Source of the DNA: Hydractinia symbiolongicarpus
Taxonomy: Eukaryota; Cnidaria; Hydrozoa; Anthoathecata; Hydractiniidae
Direction: 5' to 3'
DNA: 64,000 nt
Assembly (NCBI RefSeq): GCF_029227915.1
Contig: NC_079883.1
Location: 1,798,001 to 1,862,000 of the forward strand
Made by a program: the position numbers and the translations under genes. Positions 10,401 to 24,000 of this stretch are shown piece by piece. Within the stretch, counting starts at the first letter, position 1. The number at the start of each line of letters is the position of its first letter. The notes beneath the pieces are model-generated. The model saw nothing but the letters and a program-made list of their open reading frames with translations. It searched no databases and had not been told where the DNA came from.

Positions 10401-11610
10401 AACGTTGTAACTCAAACGGACTGATACGGATCGAAAGTCAATGAAATATAGTTTTATAAACTGTCTTTCTTTCTTCAGCGCGCGCTGACGGCTTTGATTG
10501 GTCCCACTATAAAAAATGACTTATTGATCTAAATATTTAAATAAAGAGCTAACACAGCGTGTAGTGTAACTGGAGATTTCCAGAAGTCATTCCAAAGTAA
10601 GAAGAATGTTAATTGTTGGAGTCCAATTGTCCCATTATCACATTTATAAGGTAAATGTACAAAATAAATTCAACTAGGTCCCACGGTCCATCGTTTTACT
10701 TCTAAAATTAATGCAACCTAGTAATATCAGAAAAATATCGCTAAGTACATGTTGTTACGTATATGTGACGCAAGCGTTGTAACTCAAACGGACTGATACC
10801 GTTAAAAAGTGAATGAAAGTTAGTTTTTGAAACTGCCTCTATTATCTCAGCGCACGCTGACGGCTTCGATTGGTACCACTATAAAAAATGACTTATTGAT
10901 CTAAATATTTAAATAAAGAACTAACAGAGCACCCAGTGTAACTGCGGAGTTCCAGCACTCATAACAAAGTGAGATCAATGTTAATTCTTTGAGTCAATTT
11001 TATTTAATTTATCACATTTATAATGTGAAAGTCCAAAATCAGTTCAATTAGGTCCCACAATCAATCGTCCCACTTGTAAAACCAATGCAATCTAACAATA
11101 TCTAAAAAATATCACTAAATACATGTTGGTACGAATATGTGACGCAACCGTTGTAACTCAAACAGACTGAGAACGTTCGAAATTTAATGAAACTTAGTTT
11201 TAGAAAATGTCTCTAAATTTTTAGCGCGCGCTGGCGCCTTCGATTGGTACCACTGTAAAAAATGACTTATTGATCTAAATATTTAAATAAAGAGCTAACA
11301 GAGCGCCCAGTGTAACTGCGGAGTTCCAGCAGTCATCCCAAAGTAAGTAGAGTGTTAATTCTTTGAGTCCATTTTTTTCATTTATCACATTTATAACGTC
11401 AAAGTCCAGAATCAGTTCAATTAGGTGCCACAGTCAATCGTTCCACTTCTAAAACCAATGCAACCTAGCAATATTGGAAAAACACCGCTAAGTACGTGTT
11501 GGTACAAATATGTGACGCAACCGTTGTAACTCAAACGGACTGATACCGGTAAAAAGTGAATGAAAGGTAGTTTTTGAAACTGCCTCTATTTTCTCAGCGC
11601 ACGCTGACGG
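7409..11610 (+). repeat. Satellite array, ~373-bp unit, about 11 copies, forward orientation
   Basis: Anchored on GTTGTAACTCAAAC, units start at 7421, 7794, 8167, 8539, 8911, 9284, 9657, 10031, 10404, 10776, 11150 and 11523, a steady 372-374 bp. Each unit carries the palindrome TCAGCGCGCGCTGA or a decayed form, the AT core AAATATTTAAATAAAG, and nested inverted repeats around CCGTTGTAACTCAAACGG. Alternate units resemble each other more than neighbours do, suggesting a multi-unit repeat. The last unit is cut at 11610 by the LINE. Open frames here are by-products of the repeat. Confidence 0.92.
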
Positions 11611-14332
11611 GTTAATTGAATATGTTAAGAAAGGAATAGCCTGTAGACAAGTTAATGATTTGGGTATAACAAATAATGAAATCATTTGCTCAGAATTAAC
11701 GATAAGAAATAAAAAATGGACAGTTATCAGTATTTATAGACCACCTCATTATTCAAACTTAAACAACTTTTTTGAGGAATTAGAGATAGCTTTAAATAAA
11801 GCTCTATCTAAAGTCGAAAACATAATAATTATGGGTGATATAAATATCGATTGCCATAACTCGAACGATTCTGGTTTCGAAACCTTAAATAATTTCTGTG
11901 ATATTTTTAGTCTTGAAAATCTTGTCAAAAACAAAACCTGTTTTGCTAGTCCTAACGGAACAGCTATAGATGTCATTCTTACAAATAGACCCAGATGTTT
12001 TCAACACACACTAACATGTGAAACAGGATTAAGTGATCATCATCAAATGGTAACAACATTTTTAAAGTCTCATTTAGCACGCTTAGCATCCAAGAAAATT
12101 ATTTACAGAAGTTACCAAAATTTTAATGAAGTCAACTTTTTACGTGATGTTGAGAACGCAAATTTTATTTGTAATAGTAAAGATCCTGAACTGAATTATG
12201 AAAACCTCATCAATGTTTTCACATCTATCATAGAAAAGCATGCCCCACAGAAGCAAAAAACTCTGCGTGGAAACGAGGCACCATTTATGACAAAAGAGTT
12301 AAGAAAGGCAATATATACAAGGTCTAGGTTCAAAAATAAATACAATAAAAATCCTACTTCTGAAAACAAAATCACGTACACGAAACAGAGAAACAAGTGT
12401 GTAAATTTACGCAAAAAGGCTATCAAAAACCATTTCAAAAGGGTAACAGAATCAGGTTTTATTTCCAAAAAAACGTTTTGGGAAACTGTTAAACCCTTGA
12501 TATCAAATAAAAGTGGAATAAGCAAAGGAGATATAGCGATCGTTCAAAATGAAAGTTTAGTTACTGATAAAAAACAGCTAACCAAACTTTTCAACGAATA
12601 CTACATCAATATTTTAGAAAATTCTTGTGGCATGAAACCAAATCCTATAAAATATAAGAATGTAAATGATAAGTCAAAAATGATTGAAGAAATTGTTGAT
12701 AGTTTTGAAAATCATCCAAGTATCATTAAAATAAAGGAAATCAATGATTCTAACAACAATGAGAACTTCACATTCCAAGAAGTTGATGAAAATACAATTT
12801 CTAAACTGTTTAATGATTTAAACACCAAAGTATCAACAGGTGAAGATACAATACCATCAAAGCTGACAAAATTAGCAAAAAGGCACCTAGTAACGCCACT
12901 AACAGATGCTATAAATAGTAGCATAGTTTCAAACAAATTTCCAAGCAAAGCTAAGCGAGCTGCTGTAACGCCATTGGATAAGGGAGGAAAAGATAAAACT
13001 AAAATATCAAACTACAGGCCTGTCAGTGTTTTAAATGTTTTTTCTAAATTTTACGAAAGGGTTATGAAAGAACAAATAACCGCTTATATGGAATCAAAAT
13101 TGTCGACCTTTCTCTCCGCCTATAGGAAATGCTATAGTACCCAACAAGTACTAATTCGCTTAATAGAGGAATGGAAGAGTAAACTTGATAAGAATTATGT
13201 GGTGGGTGCGATCTTGATGGATCTTTCAAAAGCTTTTGACTGTGTACCACATGACTTACTAATTGCGAAACTAGCTGCTTATGGATTTGACAATAAGTCT
13301 CTTCAATTCATTCTATCTTATCTTACTGATAGAGAGCAAGCCACTCGAATAAATGGGATCTATAGTCTATTTCAAATTATCTTATCTGGTGTACCACAAG
13401 GTTCTATTTTGGGACCTATCATATTCAATATATTCATAAATGATTTGTTTCTTTTTATAGAAAAATATAAGCTACATAATTACGCTGATGATAACACAAT
13501 ATCCAACTTCTCAAATTCTATTCCTACTTTGATAAATACTTTAGAAAACGAAGCTAAAACTACCCTCTCCTGGTTAAAAGAGAATAAAATGATTGCAAAC
13601 CCTGAAAAGTTTCACTCGATAATTCTGACAAAGAATAAGGCAGATAATTTAGGTCTAAAATTTAATATAGGAAATAAAACTATTGAAAGTGAAAATAACG
13701 TGAAATTACTAGGTGTGACTATAGACAATAAATTAAATTTTGACAGACACGTTAGTGATTTGTGTCGCAAAGCATCAGCCCAACTAAATGCCTTATTTCG
13801 ATTTAGAAGTTTCTTATCCTTTCAAGCAAAATATATTTTAGTTCAAAGTTTTATCTACGCAAATTTCAATTATTGTTCCCTTATATGGCATTTTTCTTCT
13901 TCTAAATCTTTATCTAAAGTCGAAATGATACAAAAACGAGCATTAAGATTTCTGTATAATGATACGGTAAGTACATACGAAAATTTACTTAAAAATTCCA
14001 GCAAGAGTCACATGAATGTAAATCGCTTACGGTCATTGTGTATAGAAATCTCTAAAACTATAAATAACAGCAGCCCTCTTTTTATGAAAGATATATTTTG
14101 TTTAAATGATAACGGTAGGAAAGTCAGAGAACAAAATACAAATAATTTGGTAGTCTCAAGGAAAAGGACCGCGACTTTTGGAACTAATAGCTTATCAGCC
14201 CTGGGACCAAAGATTGGGAATAACCTACCATCACATTTGAAACGATGTGACAACCTTAAAGTTTTTAAAAGCATGATTAAAATGTGGGACGGATCTAAAT
14301 GTAACTGTGATGAATGTAAGGTCCCTTTATAG
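11611..14332 (+). CDS. LINE ORF2 polyprotein: endonuclease (partial) and reverse transcriptase
   Basis: The frame is open from the 5' truncation at 11611 to TAG at 14330-14332; the first ATG is at 11660, giving 890 residues. Numbering from that ATG, the C-terminal part of an APE-type endonuclease shows SIYRPP, GDINID (59-64) and SDHH (125-128). The reverse transcriptase follows with KISNYRPVS, MDLSKAFD (520-527), SGVPQGSILGP and the catalytic YADD (608-611). The C-terminus ends in a cysteine cluster CNCDEC, as in several Jockey/CR1-clade elements. The protein would nick target DNA and copy its RNA there. The N-terminal part of the endonuclease and any ORF1 are missing. The absence of any stop over 2.7 kb suggests recent insertion. 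Confidence 0.9.
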
Positions 14333-14515
14333 AACTTTGTTGTTATTATTGTTTATATATATAAAAAAAAATGATTTTATTTAATTGTAAACATAAAAAA
14401 AATTTAGTCGATTTAGATTAGTTTTCTTAATTACTTTTTTTTTGGAAACTATTGTAAATATGTGAATAATCGACTTTAAATAAATTGAAAAGAAAAAAGA
14501 AAAAAAAAAGAATAA
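11611..14515 (+). mobile_element. 5'-truncated non-LTR retrotransposon (LINE, Jockey/CR1-like)
   Basis: It begins abruptly inside endonuclease coding sequence, directly abutting a broken satellite unit, and ends after an A-rich 3' tail (about 14490-14515). The 3' UTR is about 180 bp. No clear target-site duplication is visible because the right flank (14516 onward) is not satellite, so either the insertion was accompanied by deletion or the region was rearranged afterwards. The same junction is present at 63780-63781, so insertion preceded the 52-kb duplication. Confidence 0.85.
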
Positions 14516-15092
14516 GTTACAGTCACATTCTTAGCAAAGACCACTAAGATTAGCTTACATGTAAAAAGCAACATAAAACTGAAGCTAACATAAGGTAGCT
14601 ACAGCAGCTAATAGCTGGTCACTTAAATATAAACTGGAGACTTAGCTAGGTATAAAGAACATAGCTACATATTTATAAATTCCTAGCAACCTAGCTAGTT
14701 GTTGTTGGTGTGGTTGATGCTAGCTAACAATCATGTCTCGCATCAATAATATCATCAAAACTTTAAAAAACATAAACAGACCTTATAGAAACCTTTCTAT
14801 ACTTCATTTATATACCATGCCCCTTTTTAAATGGTTTTGTAAAGATTTATTTTGAAGGCAAGAGAAGACAAATGCTTAAAAAAGACAGCCGTCTTTTTTG
14901 CAAACACAATTTCCGTTACTTTGTGCTAGAACTTCATTTAACAAACCACACAAACTCGCGGCTTTTCACGACAAAGAAGACATATTTTTTTCGGCAACAT
15001 CAAAGATTTTTTTCGGCAACATCAAAGGGAAATGACGATATCAACTTTGCCTGTTACAGACACACAGACACACTCTCCGTATTATTATAAGA
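14516..15092. other. Unassigned spacer between LINE and inverted satellite array
   Basis: The sequence is not satellite and has no supported exon. It contains a TAGCTAGTTG-rich patch near 14690 and a short direct duplication of TTTTTTTCGGCAACATCAAA around 14985-15028. A 72-codon frame at 14872-15090 has no recognisable domain and runs up to the satellite edge, so I do not call it a gene. Confidence 0.5.
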
Positions 15093-18000
15093 GATTTAGT
15101 TCGATAAGTCATTTTTCATAGTGAGACCAATCGAAACCGGTAGTGCGCGCCGAGGAAATAGAAATACTTTCTAAAACTACATTTCATTGACTTTCGAACG
15201 GTATCAGTCCGTTTGAGTTACAACGGCTGCGTCACATATTCGAACCAGCATGTATTTAGCGATAGTATTCTGATGTTACTAGGTTGCATTGGCTTTAGAA
15301 GTGAAACAAATGACCGTGGGACCTAGCTGAACTGATTTTGGACTTTTAACTTATCAATGTGATAAATGAGACAATTGGACGCCAACAATTAACATTCTAC
15401 TTACTTCGGGATGACTTCTTGAACTCCGCAGTAACACTGGACGTTGTGTTGGCTCTTTATTTAAATATTTAGTTCGATAAGTCATTTCTCACAGTGGGAC
15501 CAATCGAAGCCGTAAGTGCGCGCCGAGGAAATAGAGACACTTTCTAAAACTACATTTTATTGACTTTCGAACGGTATCAGTCCGCTTGAGTTATAACGGC
15601 TTCGTCACATATTAGTACCAGCATGTATTTAGCGACATTTTGCCGACATTACTAGGTTGCATTGGTTTTAAAAGTGAAACTAATAAACGCGGGACCTAGT
15701 TGAACTGATTTTGGTCTTTTATCTTATAAATTTGATAAATGAAACAATTAGACACCAATAATTAAGATTCTTCATACTTTGTCATGAATGCTGAAACTCC
15801 GCAGTTACACTGGACGCTGTGTTAGCTCTTTATTTAAACATTTAGTTCGATAAGTCATCTTTCAGAATGGGACGAATCGAAGACGTTAGTGCGCGCCTAG
15901 GAAATAGAGACATTTTCTAAAACAACATTTCATTGACTTTCGGACGGTATCATTCCGTTTGAGTTACAACGGCTGCGTCACATATTAGTACCAACATGTA
16001 TTTAACCATAGTATTCTGATGTTACTAGGCTGCATTGGCTTTAGAAGTGAAACAATTAACCGTGGGACATAGCTGAACTGATTTTGGACTTTTACCTTAT
16101 CAATGTGATAAATGGGACAATTGGATTCCAACAACTAACATTCTACTTACTTTGAGATGACTTCTTCAACTCTGCAGTAACAATTGGCGTTGTGTTGGCT
16201 CTTTATTTAAATATTTAGTTCGATAAGTCATTTCTCACAGTGGGACCAATCGAAGCAGTTAGTGCGCGCCGAGGAAATAGAGACACTTTCAAAAAGTACA
16301 TTTCACTTCAGTCCGTTTGAGTTACAACGGCCACGTCACGTATTCGTACCAACATGTATTTAGCGAGATTTTCCTGATATTACTAGGTTGCATTGGTTTT
16401 AAAAGTGAAACTATTGAACGTGGGAGCTAATTGTATTGATTTTGGACTTTTACGCTATAAATGTTATAAATGGAACAATTGCACTAGAACAATTATCATT
16501 CTTCTTACTTTGGCATGAATGCTGAAATTCCGCAATAACACTGGACGTTGTGTTGGCTCTTTATTTAAATATTTAGTTCGATAAGTCATTTTTCAGAGTG
16601 GGACCAATCGAAGCCGTTAGTGTGCGCCTAGGAAAAAGAGACATTTTCTAAAACTACATTTCATTGACTTTCGAACGGTATCAGTCCGTTTGAGTTACAA
16701 CGGCTGCGTCACATATTCGTACCAATATGTATTTAGCGATATTTTTTGAAATTACTAGATTGCATTGGTTTTAGAAGTGAAACAATTGACCGTGGGCCTA
16801 GTTGAACTGACTTTTGCCTTTTACCTTATAAATGTGACAAGTGCACTCCAACAATTAACATTCTACGTACTTTGGGATGACTTCTGGAACTCCGCAGTTA
16901 CACTGTGCGCTCTGTTAGCTCTTTATTTAAATATTTACATCAATAAGTCATTTTTTACAGTGGTACCAATCGAAGCCTTCAGGGTGCCCTGAAAAAATAG
17001 AGGCGGTTTCAAAAACGACATTTCATTGACTTTCGAACGGTTTCAGTCCGTTTGAGTTACAACGGCCATGTCACATATTCGTACCAACATGTATTTAGCG
17101 AGATTTTCCTGATATTACTGGGTTGCATTGGTTTTAAAAGTGAAACTATTGAACGTGGGACCTAATTGTATTGATTTTGGACTTTTACGTTATAAATGTT
17201 ATAAATGGAACAATTGCACTAGAACAATCATCATTCTTCTTACTTTGGCATGAATGTTGAAATTCTGCAATAACACTGGACGTTATGTTGGCTCTTTATT
17301 TAAATATTTAGTTCGATAAGTCATTTTTCAGAGTGGGACCAATCAAAGCCGTTAGTGTGCGCCTAGGATATAGAGACACTTTCGAAAAGTACATTTCATT
17401 GACTTTCGAACGGTATCAGTCCGTTTGAGTCACAACCGCTGCGTCACATATTCGTACCAACATGTATTTCGCGATATTTTTTGATATTTCTAAGTTGAAT
17501 TGGTTTTAGAAGTGAAACAATTGACCGTGGGACCTAGTTGAACTGACTTTTGCCTTTTACCTTATAAATGTGACAAGTGCACTCCGACAATTAGCATTCT
17601 ACGTACTTTATGATGACTTCTGGAACTCTGCAGTTACACTTGGCGCTCTGTTAGCTCTTTATTTAAATATTTAGATCAATAAGTCATTTTTTACAGTGGC
17701 ACCAATCCAAGCCGTCAGAGTGCCCTGAAAAAATAGAGGCAGTTTCAAAAACTACATTTCATTGACTTTCAAACGGTTTCAGTCCGTTTGAGTTACAACG
17801 GCCACGTCACATATTCGTACCAACATGTATTTAGCGAGATTTTCCTGATATTACTAGGTTGCATTGGTTTTAAAAGTGAAACTATTGAACGTGGGACCTA
17901 ATTGTATTGATTTTGGACTTTTACGTCATAAATGTTATAAATGGAACAATTGCACTAGAACAATCATCATTCTTCTTACTTTGGCATGAATGCTGAAATT

Positions 18001-21000
18001 CCGCAATAACACTGGACGTTGTGTTGGCTCTTTATTTAAATATTTAGTTCGATAAGTCATTTTCCAGAGTGGGACCAATCGAAGCCGTTAGTGTGCACCT
18101 AGGAAATAGAGACACTTTCGAAAAGTACATTTCATTGACTTTCGAACGGTATCAGTCCGGGTGAGTCACAACCGCTGCGTCACATATTCCTACCAACATG
18201 TATTTAGCGATATTTTTTGATATTACTAGGTTGCATTGGTTTTAGAAGTGAAACAATTGACCGTGGGACCTAGTTGAACTGACTTTTGCCTTTCACCTTA
18301 TAAAGTGACAAGTGCAATGCAACAATTAACATTCTGCGTACTTTGGGATGACTTCTGGAACTCCGCAGTTACACTGGGCGCTCTGTTAGCATTTATTTAA
18401 ATATTTTGATCAATAAGTCATTTGTTACAGTGGTACCAATCGAATCCGTCAGCGCGCGCTGAAGAAATAGAGACAGTCTCTAAAACTAAATTTCATTGAC
18501 TTTCGAACGGTATCAGTCCGTTTGAGTTACAACGGTTGCGTCACATATTTTTACCAACATGTACTTAGCGATACTTTTCCGATATTGCTAGGTTGCATTA
18601 CTTTTAGAAGTGGAACGATTGAGTGTGTCACCTACTTGAACTGATTCTGGACTTTGACGTTATAAATATGATAAATGAAAAAAATGGACTCAAGAATTAA
18701 CATTGCTCTCACTTTGGTATGACTGCCGGAACTCCGCAGTTACACTGGGTGCTCTGTTAGCTCTTTATTTAAATATTTAGTTCGATACGTCATTTCTCAG
18801 AGTGGGATCAATCGAAGCCGTTAGTGCGCTCCGAGGAATTAGAGACACTTTCTAAAACTACATTTCATTGACTTTCGAACGGTATCAGTCCGTTTGAGTT
18901 ACAACATCTGCCTCACATATTCGAACCAGCATGTATTTAGAGAGATTTACCCGATATTGCTAGGTTGCATTGGATTTAAAAGTGAAACTATTGAACGCAG
19001 TACCTAGTTGAACTGATTTTCGACTTTTACCTTATAAATGTGATCAATGGAACAATTAGGAACCAATAATTAAAATTCTTCTTACTTTGGCATGAATGCT
19101 GAAACTCCGCAGTTACACTGGACGCTGTGTTAGTTCTTTATTTAAATATTTAGATCAATAAGTCATTTTTTACAGTAGTACCAATCGAAGCCGTCAGCGT
19201 GCACTGAAAAAATAGAGGCAGTTTCAAAAACTATCTTTCATTCACTTTTTAACGGTATTAGTCCGTTTGAGTTACAACGGCCACGTCACATATTCGTACC
19301 AACATGTATTTAGCGAGATTTTCCTGATATTACTAGGTTGCATTGGTTTTAAAAGTGAAACTATTGAACGTGGGACCTAATTGTATTGATTTTGGACTTT
19401 TACGTTATAAATGTTATAAATGGAACAATTGCACTAGAACAATCATCATTCTTCTTACTTTGGCATGAATGCTGAAATTCCGCAATAACACTGGACGTTG
19501 TGTTGGCTCTTTATTTAAATATTTAGTTCGATAAGTCATTTTTCAGAGTGGGACCAATCGAAGCCGTTAGTGTGCGCCTAGGAAATAGAGACACTTTCGA
19601 AAAGTACATTTCATTGACTTTCGAACGGTATCAGTCCGGGTGAGTCACAACCGCTGCGTCACATATTCCTACCAACATGTATTTAGCGATATTTTTTGAT
19701 ATTACTAGGTTGCATTGGTTTTAGAAGTGAAACAATTGACCGTGGGACCTAGTTGAACTGACTTTTGCCTTTCACCTTATAAAGTGACAAGTGCACTCCA
19801 ACAATTAACATTTTGCGTACTTTGGGATGACTTCTGGAACTCCGCAGTTACACTGGGCGCTCTGTTAGCTCTTTATTTAAATATTTAGATCAATAAGTCA
19901 TTTGTTACAGTGGTACCAATCGAATCCATCAGCGTGCGCTGAAGAAATAGAGACAGTCTCTAAAACTAAATTTCATTGACTTTCGAACGGTATCAGTCCG
20001 TTTGAGTTACAACGGTTGCGTCACATATTTTTACCAACATGTACTTAGCGATATTTTTCCGATATTGCTAGGTTGCATTGCTTTTAGAAGTGGAACGATT
20101 GAGTGTGTCACCTACTTGAACTGATTCTGGACTTTGACGTTATAAATATGATAAATGAAAAAAATGGACTCAAGAATTAACATTGCTCTCACTTTGGTAT
20201 GACTGCCGGAACTCCGCAGTTACACTGGGTGCTCTGTTAGCTCTTTATTTAAATATTTAGTTCGATACGTCATTTCTCAGGGTGGGATCAATCGAAGCCG
20301 TTAGTGCGCTCCGAGGAATTAGAGACACTTTCTAAAACTACATTTCATTGACTTTCGAACGGTATCAGTCCGTTTGAGTTACAACAGCTGCCTCACATAT
20401 TCGAACCAGCATGTATTTAGCGAGATTTACCCGATATTGCTAGGTTGCATTGGTTTTAAAAGTGAAACTATTGAACGCAGTACCTAGTTGAACTGATTTT
20501 CGACTTTTACCTTATAAATGTGATCAATGGAACAATTAGGAACCAATAATTAAAATTCTTCTTACTTTGGCATGAATGCTGAAACTCCGCAGTTACACTG
20601 GACGCTGTGTTAGTTCTTTATTTAAATATTTAGATCAATAAGTCATTTTTACAGTAGTACCAATCGAAGCCGTCAGCGTGCACTGAAAAAATAGAGGCAG
20701 TTTCAAAAACTATCTTTCATTCACTTTTTAACGGTATTAGTCCGTTTGAGTTACAACGGCCACGTCACATATTCGTACCAACATGTATTTAGCGAGATTT
20801 TCCTGATATTACTAGGTTGCATTGGTTTTAAAAGTGAAACTATTGAACGTGGGACCTAATTGTATTGATTTTGGACTTTTACGTTATAAATGTTATAAAT
20901 GGAACAATTGCACTAGAACAATCATCATTCTTCTTACTTTGGCATGAATGCTGAAATTCCGCAATAACACTGGACGTTGTGTTGGCTCTTTATTTAAATA

Positions 21001-24000
21001 TTTAGTTCGATAAGTCATTTTTCAGAGTGGGACCAATCAAAGCCGTTAGTGTGCGCCTAGGAAATAGAGACACTTTCGAAAAGTACATTTCATTGACTTT
21101 CGAACGGTATCAGTCCGTTTGAGTCACAACCGCTGCGTCACATATTCGTACCAACATGTATTTCGCGATATTTTTTGATATTTCTAGGTTGCATTGGTTT
21201 TAGAAGTGAAACAATTGACCGTGGGACCTAGTTGAACTGACTTTTGCCTTTTACCTTGTAAATGTGACAAGTGCACTCCGACAATTAGCATTCTACGTAC
21301 TTTGGGATGACTTCTGGAAATCCGCAGTTACATTTGTCGCTCTGTTAGCTCTTTATTTAAATATTTAGATCATTAAGTCATTTTTTACAGTGGTACCAAT
21401 CGAAGCCGTCAGAGTGCCCTGAAAAAATAGAGGCAGTTTCAAAAACTACATTTCATTGACTTTCAAACGGTTTCAGTCCGTTTGAGTTACAACAGCTGCC
21501 TCACATATTCGAACCAGCATGTATTTAGCGAGATTTACCCGATATTGCTAGGTTGCATTGGTTTTAAAAGTGAAACTATTGAACGCGGTACCTAGTTGAA
21601 CTGATTTTGGATTTTTGCCTTATAAATGTGATCAATGGAACAATTAGGAACCAATAATTAAAATTCTTCTTAGTTTGGCATGAATGCTGAAACTCCGCAG
21701 TTACACTGGATGCTGTGTTAGCTCTTTATTTAAATATTTAGATCAATAAGTCATTTTTTACAGTAGTACCAATCGAAGCCGTCAGCGTGCACTGAAAAAA
21801 TAGAGGCAGTTTCAAAAACTATCTTTCATTCACTTTTTAACGGTATTAGTCCGTTTGAGTTACAACGGCCACGTCACATATTCGTACCAACATGTATTTA
21901 GCGAGATTTTCCTGATATTACTAGGTTGCATTGGTTTTAAAAGTGAAACTATTGAACGTGGGACCTAATTGTATTGATTTTGGACTTTTACGTCATAAAT
22001 TTTATAAATGGAACAATTGCACTAGAACAATCATCATTCTTCTTACTTTGGCATGAATGCTGAAATTCCGCAATAACACTGGACGTTGTGTTGGCTCTTT
22101 ATTTAAATATTTAGTTCGATAAGTCATTTTTCAGAGTGGGACCAATCGAAGCTGTTAGTGGGCGCCTAGGAAATAGAGACACTTTCGAAAAGTACATTTC
22201 ATTGACTTTCGAACGGTATCAGTCCGGGTGAGTCACAACCGCTGCGTCACATATTCCTACCAACATGTATTTAGCGATATTTTTTGATATTACTAGGTTG
22301 CATTGGTTTTAGAAGTGAAACAATTGACCGTGGGACCTAGTTGAACTGACTTTTGCCTTTCATCTTATAAAGTGACAAGTGCAATGCAACAATTAACATT
22401 CTGCGTACTTTGGGATGACTTCTGGAACTCCGCAGTTACACTGGGCGCTCTGTTAGCTCTTTATTTAAATATTTTGATCAATAAGTCATTTGTTACAGTG
22501 GTACCAATCGAATCCGTCAGCGCGCGCTGAAGAAATAGAGACAGTCTCTAAAACTAAATTTCATTGACTTTCGAACGGTATCAGTCCGTTTGAGTTACAA
22601 CGGTTGCGTCACATATTTTTACCAACATGTACTTAGCGATACTTTTCCGATATTGCTAGGTTGCATTACTTTTAGAAGTGGAACGATTGAGTGTGTCACC
22701 TACTTGAACTGATTCTGGACTTTGACGTTATAAATATGATAAATGAAAAAAATGGACTCAAGAATTAACATTGCTCTCACTTTGGTATGACTGCCGGAAC
22801 TCCGCAGTTACACTGGGTGCTCTGTTAGCTCTTTATTTAAATATTTAGTTCGATACGTCATTTCTCAGAGTGGGATCAATCGAAGCCGTTAGTGCGCTCC
22901 GAGGAATTAGAGACACTTTCTAAAACTACATTTCATTGACTTTCGAACGGTATCAGTCCGTTTGAGTTACAACAGCTGCCTCACATATTCGAACCAGCAT
23001 GTATTTAGCGAGATTTACCCGATATTGCTAGGTTGCATTGGATTTAAAAGTGAAACTATTGAACGCAGTACCTAGTTGAACTGATTTTCGACTTTTACCT
23101 TATAAATGTGATCAATGGAACAATTAGGAACCAATAATTAAAATTCTTCTTACTTTGGCATGAATGCTGAAACTCCGCAGTTACACTGGACGCTGTGTTA
23201 GTTCTTTATTTAAATATTTAGATCAATAAGTCATTTTTTACAGTAGTACCAATCGAAGCCGTCAGCGTGCACTGAAAAAATAGAGGCAGTTTCAAAAACT
23301 ATCTTTCATTCACTTTTTAACGGTATTAGTCCGTTTGAGTTACAACGGCCACGTCACATATTCGTACCAACATGTATTTAGCGAGATTTTCCTGATATTA
23401 CTAGGTTGCATTGGTTTTAAAAGTGAAACTATTGAACGTGGGACCTAATTGTATTGATTTTGGACTTTTACGTTATAAATGTTATAAATGGAACAATTGC
23501 ACTAGAACAATCATCATTCTTCTTACTTTGGCATGAATGCTGAAATTCCGCAATAACACTGGACGTTGTGTTGGCTCTTTATTTAAATATTTAGTTCGAT
23601 AAGTCATTTTTCAGAGTGGGACCAATCGAAGCCGTTAGTGTGCGCCTAGGAAATAGAGACACTTTCGAAAAGTACATTTCATTGACTTTCGAACGGTATC
23701 AGTCCGGGTGAGTCACAACCGCTGCGTCACATATTCCTACCAACATGTATTTAGCGATATTTTTTGATATTACTAGGTTGCATTGGTTTTAGAAGTGAAA
23801 CAATTGACCGTGGGACCTAGTTGAACTGACTTTTGCCTTTCACCTTATAAAGTGACAAGTGCACTCCAACAATTAACATTCTGCGTACTTTGGGATGACT
23901 TCTGGAACTCCGCAGTTACACTGGGCGCTCTGTTAGCTCTTTATTTAAATATTTAGATCAATAAGTCATTTGTTACAGTGGTACCAATCGAATCCATCAG

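Noticed and set aside
11488-11685. A 65-aa minus-strand gene across the satellite/LINE junction (also at 63658-63855)
   Set aside because: It is the reverse complement of a satellite unit fused to LINE coding DNA, with no independent support.
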